From an uncultured Oscillospiraceae bacterium (GTDB lineage Bacteria > Bacillota > Clostridia > Oscillospirales > Ruminococcaceae): a stretch of DNA of 10,535 nt. A program made the translations under genes and the position numbers. Of the stretch, positions 6,023 to 10,535 are shown piece after piece (the stretch's first letter is position 1; each line of letters begins with the position of its first letter). The stretch spans positions 1 through 10,535 of the forward strand of contig CAJTSP010000092.1 in the NCBI GenBank assembly GCA_910578965.1, in the 5' to 3' direction. Under the pieces are notes generated by a model, which had not been told where the DNA came from, searched no databases, and worked only from the letters and a program-made list of their open reading frames with translations.

Positions 6023-7516
6023 TCAGGCAAGGCCGTAGAGGGCGGTGTACTTTGCCTCGAGGTATTCGGCAAAGCAGGCGGGGTCAAAAGGCCCGCCGCA
6101 GGCGTTTTCCACCAGCCAGCCCGGCTGCTTTTCCATCCCATACTGCCAGATATGCTCGGCCAACCAGGCGTTGACCGGCCCAAAATCGCCGGCTTCCATC
6201 AGCGCGTCCGGGTCTAAGGACTTTTTCAGCTCGCGCAGCATCTGGGCGCCATAGGCGCTGCCCAGCGCGTAGCTGGGGAAATAGCCCAGGTCGCCGCAGC
6301 TCCAGTGGATGTCCTGCAAACAGCCTTGGGCGTTGCTGGGTACGTCCAGCCCCAAAATATCCTTCATCAGCCGGTTCCAGGCTTCGGGCAGATCCTTCAC
6401 CGCCAGCTCGCCCGCCATCAGCCGCTTTTCGAGCCGGTACCGCACTAAGATGTGCAGGCAGTAGGTGAGCTCGTCCGCCTCGGTGCGAATCAGCCCCGGC
6501 TCGGCCCGGTTTACCGCTGCGTACAGCTCTTCGGGGCTTACGCCGGCCAACTGCGAGGGGAAAAGCTCGGTGAGGTCGGGCCAGAGCGCCCGGATAAAGG
6601 CGAGGCTGCGGCCCAGGTAGTTTTCGTAAAAGCGGCTCTGGCTCTCGTGTACGCCCATGCTTGCGCCGTGGGCCAGCACGGTATATTTGAGCCGGTCGGC
6701 CGTGTGCAGCTCGTAGAGGGCGTGCCCGCTCTCGTGCACCACGCTGTACAGGCTGCTGGTCATGTCCCTGGGGTTATAGTGGGTAGTAATGCGCACGTCC
6801 CCCTTGTAGAACTCGGTGGTAAAGGGGTGGGCGCTCTCGCCCATCGCGCAGTGGGCGGCATCCACCCCCATCCGCCGCATCACCCGATGGGCCAGCTCCT
6901 TTTGCTGGGCAATCGGCCAGTCCTGCCAAAGGAAATCTGTACGGATGGGCCTGCCTTCTGTTTGGATGCGGGCCAGCAGCGGCACAATCCGCCCCTGCAA
7001 CTCGTCAAAAAACCGGTCCAGCATCCGGGTGTTCGCGCCCCGCTCATAGTGGTCCAGCCAATAGTCGTAAGGGTCCTTGCCCGGCGCAAGGTATCCGGCC
7101 CAGCGGCGGCGGGTGTCCAAAATCCTTTCCAGATACGGCGCAAAGGCGGCAAAATCATCCGCCGCCCGGGCTTTGGCCCAAACATTCTGGGCGGTGCTGG
7201 CCAGCTTGGCAAAGGCGGCGTACTCCTCGGCGGGTATTTTGCTGGCCTCGTCGTACATCCGCTGCAGCTCGCGCAGCTCGGCGGCCTCCTGCTCGCCAAG
7301 GGCGCTTTCGCGGGCAGCGGCCAGCAGTCCGGGCAGGCCGCTGCCGGTCAGCAGTCGGTGTTCGGCGGCCGAAAGCGCCTCCAACGCTTCGCCGCGGCCC
7401 TCGCTGCTCTCGGGCGGGGCGACGGTAGCGTCGTCATAGTTGATGACGCAGGCGGCATAGGTGTAGGCAAATAGCTGCTTTTCAAGGGCGCGCAGCCGCT
7501 CCATAGGGGTGGACAT
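6023..7516 (-). CDS. Family M32 zinc carboxypeptidase (carboxypeptidase Taq type)
   Basis: A 497-residue protein of normal M32 length. These cytosolic metalloenzymes remove residues one at a time from peptide C-termini, probably recycling peptides. The zinc site HESGH is at 261-265, inside SSLYSVVHESGHALYEL, and the downstream HESQSRFYENYLG (from His290, with Glu291 the likely third ligand) is the M32-specific second motif. Other family segments are DYWLDHYERGANTRM, THYNPRDMTSS, IRTEADELTYCLHILVR and DLGYFPSYALGSAYGAQM. All key residues look intact. The ATG at 7516 follows AAAGGAGGA seven bases upstream; the frame extends to 7570 but that covers the promoter. It is convergent with the small membrane protein gene and divergent from the HAD gene, so it is probably transcribed alone. 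Confidence 0.96.
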   Translation of the reverse strand: MSTPMERLRALEKQLFAYTYAACVINYDDATVAPPESSEGRGEALEALSAAEHRLLTGSGLPGLLAAARESALGEQEAAELRELQRMYDEASKIPAEEYAAFAKLASTAQNVWAKARAADDFAAFAPYLERILDTRRRWAGYLAPGKDPYDYWLDHYERGANTRMLDRFFDELQGRIVPLLARIQTEGRPIRTDFLWQDWPIAQQKELAHRVMRRMGVDAAHCAMGESAHPFTTEFYKGDVRITTHYNPRDMTSSLYSVVHESGHALYELHTADRLKYTVLAHGASMGVHESQSRFYENYLGRSLAFIRALWPDLTELFPSQLAGVSPEELYAAVNRAEPGLIRTEADELTYCLHILVRYRLEKRLMAGELAVKDLPEAWNRLMKDILGLDVPSNAQGCLQDIHWSCGDLGYFPSYALGSAYGAQMLRELKKSLDPDALMEAGDFGPVNAWLAEHIWQYGMEKQPGWLVENACGGPFDPACFAEYLEAKYTALYGLA

Positions 7517-7549
7517 AGAGGGATCCTCCTTTATTTTGTTTTTTGATTC

Positions 7550-7578
7550 AGTATAGCATACCGGCGGCAAAATTACAC
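7550..7578 (-). promoter_or_regulatory. Extended -10 promoter of the M32 carboxypeptidase
   Basis: On the minus strand TGCTATACT (-10 TATACT at 7550-7555 with the TG extension at 7557-7558) is preceded at 17 bases by a weak -35, GTGTAA (7573-7578). The leader would be about 27 bases and carries the AAAGGAGGA ribosome site. Confidence 0.65.
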
Positions 7579-7733
7579 CCTATGCGATGCGGCCCTGTGC
7601 GGTAGAACGGGCGGCCGGCATGGCGCGGAAGGCGGCACAGCCGGCGGGTGCGGCAGCCCGGGGATACGGCCTGCCCCGGATATCCGCCCCATGCCGGCAA
7701 ACGGCGCGTATTCTTTGGCCCTTTGCCCACTCC

Positions 7734-7763
7734 TTGCGCCGCGGCTGCGCAGGCGTGTATAAT
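7734..7763 (+). promoter_or_regulatory. Candidate promoter with consensus -10 upstream of the HAD gene
   Basis: A perfect TATAAT (7758-7763) has TTGCGC (7734-7739) 18 bases upstream. It is the only consensus -10 in this very GC-rich stretch and falls inside the first, diverged copy of the 7740-7900 repeat. If used for the HAD and glycosylase pair, the leader would be about 315 bases long. Confidence 0.5.
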
Positions 7764-7900
7764 AAAGGCTGCCGGCAAGGCCGGCGCCAAGCATTCCGTG
7801 GCCGTGGCTGCGCGGGCGCGTATGCGTGCAAGCAGACGGCGCGCCGCCCGTATGGCGGCAAGAAAGACGTGGCTGCGCGGGCGCGTATGCGTGCAAGCAG
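7740..7900. repeat. Spaced direct repeats (two identical 33-bp copies, one partial) in a 566-bp gene-free stretch
   Basis: Two identical 33-base copies, beginning CGTGGCTGCGCGGGCGCG, lie at 7803-7835 and 7868-7900. A diverged third copy begins at 7740, where the first 20 bases match with three changes, including the run into TATAAT. Spacing is 63 and 65 bases. The inter-copy segments each hold a six-bp-stem hairpin (7771-7785 and 7843-7859). The rest of 7517-8082 has no gene I can support; reading frames there are long only because the GC content removes stop codons. Function is unknown. Confidence 0.8.
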
Positions 7901-8082
7901 GGTGGCGGGATAAAACGGGCCGCATCGCTCGGCAGAGGGGCGCATGGCCTTTAGGGCCAAGGGGCAGCATAAGGAAAGTGCGGGGCCCCCTTTTGCCTGA
8001 ACAGAGGCGGGCTTTTGCCGCCCAAAGCCCCACGGAACGCCCGCAGGCAGCGCCAGCGGGCGGAAAACAGAGGAGGATGGCG

Positions 8083-9063
8083 ATGGATTTGAGAGCCGGG
8101 GCAAGCATCCCCAGGGCGCAAACGGCGCTGCCCTACAAGCTGGTTGCGCTGGACATAGACGGCACCCTTGTGGAGCCCGGCTGCGGCTGCGCCCGGCCAG
8201 TGGTACAGCGGGCGGTGGGCGCAGTGCAGGCGCTGGGCGCCAAGGTGGCGATTGCCAGCGGCCGATGCCAGCTTGCGGCAGTGGACGCCCGGGTGCTGGG
8301 GGGCATCCGGCCAGACTATGCTGTCTGCGCCGGCGGCGCGCAGCTCATCGATGCCGCCGGCAGGGAGCTGTTTGCCTGCCCGCTAACCCCCAAACAGATG
8401 TATGCCCTGGTGGATTTTTGCGAAAATTACGAGCATGAGCTGGCCTTTTCGTTCAGCGACGGCTACTATGTCTACATTGGCCATGAGGCGGTGGCTGCAC
8501 ATTACCGTGCGCTGGCCGAGCACACCGAGTTTATCCGGGACGGCGAGGACCAAAACCGCCATCTAAAAAGCATGCCCTATGCTGCCTTCTGCCATATGGC
8601 GCCAGCCCGGGCGGAGGAGTTTGGGCGGCTCTACCGGCATTTAGGGCTGCGGTTCGTGCCCTATGCGCCGGGCTGGTACGATGTGTGCCAGGCCGGCCTC
8701 ACCAAGGCGGGCGGCCTGGCCGCCCTGCTGGGGCTGCTGGGGCTTAGCGCCGGCGAGATGCTGGCAGTAGGAGATGCCGAAAACGACGTGGAAATGCTTA
8801 AAATGGCCGGGCTTGGGGTAGCCATGGCCAACGCCGCCCCGCCGGCAAAGGCGGCGGCTGGCCGCATTGCGCCAGATGTCCGAGAGGATGGCGCGGCCCT
8901 TTTGCTGGATGGGCTGTTCGGTCTTGGGCTGGGCCTTGCGCAAAGGGCGGATGCAGGTATGCCCGGCGCGGCCGCAGGCCAGCCTGCCGGGGCGGTGTTG
9001 CACGCCGCAGCGCCGCAGCCGCCCGGCATGGGGGCCGCAGGGCCCGGGGAGGAAAAGCTATGA
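8083..9063 (+). CDS. HAD superfamily (IIB, Cof-type) phosphatase with Ala/Gly/Pro-rich C-terminal tail
   Basis: A 326-residue protein. HAD motif I is LDIDGTLV with Asp24 nucleophile and Asp26. Motif II is AIASGR with Ser59, motif III is Lys208 in GLTKAGG, and motif IV is GDAEND with Asp231 and Asp235. The insertion between motifs II and III (about 85-195) is the large type IIB cap. Such enzymes dephosphorylate sugar phosphates, nucleotides or cofactor intermediates in the cytosol; the substrate is not predictable. I choose the ATG at 8083, six bases after AGAGGAGG; the ATG at 8077 touches the ribosome site and is unlikely. Catalytic homology ends near residue 280. The last 45 residues are low-complexity Ala/Gly/Pro, and their coding DNA contains the ribosome site of the next gene. 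The stop overlaps that gene by four bases, so the two are translationally coupled. Confidence 0.9.
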   Translation: MDLRAGASIPRAQTALPYKLVALDIDGTLVEPGCGCARPVVQRAVGAVQALGAKVAIASGRCQLAAVDARVLGGIRPDYAVCAGGAQLIDAAGRELFACPLTPKQMYALVDFCENYEHELAFSFSDGYYVYIGHEAVAAHYRALAEHTEFIRDGEDQNRHLKSMPYAAFCHMAPARAEEFGRLYRHLGLRFVPYAPGWYDVCQAGLTKAGGLAALLGLLGLSAGEMLAVGDAENDVEMLKMAGLGVAMANAAPPAKAAAGRIAPDVREDGAALLLDGLFGLGLGLAQRADAGMPGAAAGQPAGAVLHAAAPQPPGMGAAGPGEEKL

Positions 9064-9554
9064 GCCTTGCGCCGGTGTTTGCCCCGGATGCCCGGCTGCT
9101 CATTTTGGGTAGCTGGCCCAGCCCCAAAAGCTGGGAGATGGGCTTTTACTACGGCCACCCCCAAAACCGGTTTTGGCCGCTGCTGGCGCGCCTGTGCGGC
9201 TGCGGCGTGCCCGCCCGGCTGGATATTGCGGCCAAGCGCGCCCTCATTGAACGGCACGGCCTTGCCCTTTGGGACACCCTTGCCGACTGCACCATCACCG
9301 GCGCGTCGGACGCCTCCATCCGGGACGCAGTGCCCAACGACATTCCGGCCCTCTGCCGCCGGCTGCCCATCGAGCGGGTGGTCTGCAACGGGGCGGCGGC
9401 CGCCCGCATCTACGAAAAATACGCCCGGGAAGCCGCCGGGATACCGGCTATCCGCCTGCCCAGCACCAGCCCGGCCAACGCCGCCTGGAGCCTGGAACGC
9501 CTGGCCGGGGCCTGGGGCGCGGCGCTCGGGCCGTATCTTGTGACGCCGGGCTGA
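9060..9554 (+). CDS. Uracil-DNA glycosylase superfamily protein, hypoxanthine-DNA glycosylase (family 6) type
   Basis: A 164-residue protein of typical family length. It should remove deaminated bases, most likely hypoxanthine (from adenine deamination), starting base-excision repair. Motif 1 is LLILGSWPSPKSWEMGFYYG, running into HPQNRFW (33-39); Asn36 is the candidate catalytic asparagine. WDTLADCTITGASDASI follows, and the DNA-intercalation loop motif is LPSTSPANA (133-141), matching the LPSTSPA. signature of deoxyinosine glycosylases. The start ATG at 9060 overlaps the HAD stop in an ATGA arrangement and has GGGGAGG about seven bases upstream. A G/T-mismatch (Mug) specificity is the alternative; the motif-1 form with YY.HP.N.FW favours the hypoxanthine group. 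No clear terminator follows; a short GC inverted repeat at 9558-9571 has no T run. Confidence 0.85.
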   Translation: MSLAPVFAPDARLLILGSWPSPKSWEMGFYYGHPQNRFWPLLARLCGCGVPARLDIAAKRALIERHGLALWDTLADCTITGASDASIRDAVPNDIPALCRRLPIERVVCNGAAAARIYEKYAREAAGIPAIRLPSTSPANAAWSLERLAGAWGAALGPYLVTPG

Positions 9555-9621
9555 GAAGGGCGGGGCCGCCCCTGCCTGCGAAGACCCCTTACAATGGGCT
9601 CTTGCCGCAGCTCCGCCGCCC

Positions 9622-9650
9622 TTGCATTTTTTGCACAAAAAAGGTACAAT
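9622..9650 (+). promoter_or_regulatory. Sigma-A promoter for xpaC
   Basis: TTGCAT (9622-9627) and TACAAT (9645-9650) are 17 bases apart in a locally AT-rich patch that contrasts with its GC-rich surroundings. Transcription should start near 9657, about 75 bases before the ATG at 9732. Confidence 0.7.
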
Positions 9651-9731
9651 ATTCTGAAGCACTATCCTTATAAATATCCACATAAAGACGCACGGTGCAT
9701 CCCGAATCCAAAAACGACAATGAGGCCTTGT

Positions 9732-10358
9732 ATGAGCAAGTGGATTACCAAAACCGAAAAATCCGTCCTGCCCTTTTACGCGGCGGGGCTGGCGGCGCTG
9801 CTCTGCGCCATATTGCTGCCCCTCTACCGGCTTTGGGGGCTGGCGGCGATGGCTGCCGTCGCCGCGGGGGCCTACCTTGCGGCTGCAAAGGTTTGCCCGC
9901 CCCGCGTCACCCGTATAGAGCAGCCCTTTTTGACCGGCCGCGAGGATGCCGACGAGATGCTGGCTGCCATCGACAAGGGGGTCAGGCAGCTATGCGCCCT
10001 CAACGAGGCTATCCCGGACGACGGCCTGTCCGCCTCGATTGCCCGGATGGAAAAGGCCGGCCGGGGTATTTTGGCCGAGCTGGAGCGGGAGCCGGGCAAG
10101 GCCCCTGCCCTGCGCCGGTTTGCCAACCATTACCTGCCGGACGCGGTAAAAATTCTTTCGCTCTATGCCCGGCTGGACGCCGAGGGGGTGCGGGGTGAGA
10201 ATGCCCGCGCGGCCCAGAGCTCGGTGGAGGCCAATGCCGCCTCCATTGCCGCCGCCTTTGAAAACCAGTTAGACGCCCTGTTTGCCGCCGAGGCCCTCGA
10301 CCTCGACACCGACCTTGAGGTGCTGCAGAGCATGCTCAAGGGCCAGGGCCTTGGCTGA
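9732..10358 (+). CDS. xpaC: XpaC family (5-bromo-4-chloroindolyl phosphate hydrolysis) membrane protein
   Basis: A 208-residue protein. Residues 13-30 (LPFYAAGLAALLCAILLP) and 34-52 (LWGLAAMAAVAAGAYLAAA) are two membrane helices. The rest, about 60-208, is a charged, helical cytosolic domain with XpaC-like features: EDADEMLAAIDKGVRQL, the hallmark YLPDAVKILSLYARLD (residues 124-139), and a LEVLQSMLKG ending. Family members were named for activity on an indolyl phosphate, but the true role is unclear; they commonly sit next to TelA and are linked to toxic-anion or envelope stress. That arrangement holds here, because the next gene begins like telA. I start at 9732, with TGAGG six bases upstream; the ATG at 9720 lacks a ribosome site. 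Upstream in-frame sequence to 9594 covers the promoter and is not coding. Confidence 0.88.
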   Translation: MSKWITKTEKSVLPFYAAGLAALLCAILLPLYRLWGLAAMAAVAAGAYLAAAKVCPPRVTRIEQPFLTGREDADEMLAAIDKGVRQLCALNEAIPDDGLSASIARMEKAGRGILAELEREPGKAPALRRFANHYLPDAVKILSLYARLDAEGVRGENARAAQSSVEANAASIAAAFENQLDALFAAEALDLDTDLEVLQSMLKGQGLG

Positions 10359-10407
10359 GGGGCGTGCGCCGGCTTCGGCAGCCGCATCGTTTTTGCAAGC
10401 ACGCCCC
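10359..10407 (+). other. Structured segment between xpaC and telA
   Basis: Directly after the xpaC stop, GGGGCGTGC (10359-10367) pairs perfectly with GCACGCCCC (10399-10407). Inside it a CGGCT/AGCCG stem (10370-10384) is followed by TTTTT at 10390-10394. The inner stem plus T run could act as a weak terminator or attenuator, while forming the outer stem would keep it in a larger fold. I recognise no known riboswitch. Confidence 0.45.
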
Positions 10408-10409
10408 TA

Positions 10410-10438
10410 TTGAATATCGGCTTCAAAACCCACAAAAT
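10410..10438 (+). promoter_or_regulatory. Candidate promoter for telA
   Basis: TTGAAT (10410-10415) and CAAAAT (10433-10438) are spaced by 17 bases and start right after the outer stem at 10359-10407. Both boxes match four of six consensus positions. It would allow telA to be made independently of xpaC. Confidence 0.35.
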
Positions 10439-10482
10439 CCAAGCTGTGCCCTGCGCGGGCGCACAGAAAGGAAGACCCATCC

Positions 10483-10535
10483 ATGGAAGAAAAGATGACC
10501 CCCAGCCTGACCCTCGACGCCCCCGAGACCCCTAC
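10483..10535 (+). CDS. telA: Toxic anion resistance protein TelA, first 17 codons (runs off the window)
   Basis: The visible N-terminus is MEEKMTPSLTLDAPETP. The TPSLTL sequence in a short acidic leader is how many TelA proteins open, and TelA usually follows XpaC, as here. A ribosome site AAAGGAAG lies about eight bases upstream of the ATG at 10483; an ATG at 10495 is also possible. The call rests mostly on the neighbour because too little sequence is present to see the domain. A GTGCCC/GGGCGCAC hairpin (about 10445-10466) lies just before the ribosome site. Confidence 0.6.
   Translation, partial: MEEKMTPSLTLDAPETP

Noticed and set aside
6452..7474. 340-codon open frame on the plus strand
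   Set aside because: It is wholly antisense to the clear M32 carboxypeptidase; the frame is open because of high GC, and it has no ribosome site or recognisable domain.
7803..7900. CRISPR array (33-bp repeat, 32-bp spacer)
   Set aside because: Only two identical repeats exist, the third upstream copy is diverged along half its length, the inter-copy segments contain hairpins and no cas gene is near. It looks like a local duplication rather than an array.
7584..7928. Possible second transposon bounded by GCGATGCGGCCC and its inverted copy (7917-7928)
   Set aside because: The 12-bp inverted pair has no matching flanking duplication and no further pairing inward, and GC-rich words of this length are expected to recur by chance.
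7648..8082. 145-residue N-terminal extension of the HAD protein
   Set aside because: It runs through the repeats and has no domain; the ATG at 8083 sits correctly behind AGAGGAGG and a few residues before motif I.
7548..8108. Minus-strand open frames with repeated Arg/Ala-rich peptides upstream of the carboxypeptidase
   Set aside because: The repeated peptide simply reflects the DNA repeats in a GC-rich stretch, and the frame overlaps the mapped carboxypeptidase promoter; no ribosome site supports it.

Overview
The window reads as chromosome of a GC-rich, anaerobic-type Firmicute. Gut Oscillospiraceae (the Faecalibacterium/Subdoligranulum/Gemmiger neighbourhood) would fit, but this is inferred from three things: high GC with strong AGGAGG ribosome sites and sigma-A promoters, Gram-positive-type NagB and XpaC/TelA proteins, and a family-6-type uracil/hypoxanthine DNA glycosylase. 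No phage, conjugation or defence genes are visible. Most genes are housekeeping or metabolic; the unusual content lies between genes.

Layout. At 1-526 (minus) is the N-terminal part of a MATE efflux transporter. It is divergent from an AraC-family regulator (906-1814, plus) that ends at a very strong terminator. The spacer between them holds a 145-bp non-autonomous transposable element (MITE, 647-791) flanked by a perfect 9-bp target duplication. It has been inserted exactly between the two promoters. A minus-strand block follows, transcribed nagB (4524-5261), thioredoxin-reductase-like gene (3437-4399), then galE (2102-3130). Each unit appears to have its own expression signals, and a textbook terminator lies between nagB and the reductase.

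A small plus-strand membrane protein gene (5571-5891, DUF2500-like) converges on a family M32 metallocarboxypeptidase (6023-7516, minus), with a 36-nt perfect palindrome between them. A 566-bp gene-free stretch (7517-8082) carries the carboxypeptidase promoter, a plus-strand promoter candidate and a set of direct repeats about 64 bp apart. Plus-strand genes follow: a HAD-IIB (Cof-type) phosphatase (8083-9063) overlapping by 4 bp a DNA glycosylase (9060-9554), then xpaC (9732-10358) and the first codons of telA (10483 onward).

How the genes relate. NagB and GalE feed amino sugars and galactose into central metabolism, and the reductase supplies redox balance. The AraC regulator probably controls the MATE pump, though its ligand is unknown. 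HAD and glycosylase are translationally coupled and suggest nucleotide or DNA damage housekeeping. XpaC and TelA are a familiar pair linked to toxic-anion and envelope stress. I see no convincing new multi-gene system. The best novel signal is the MITE between the divergent promoters, followed by the repeat-bearing leader upstream of the HAD gene.
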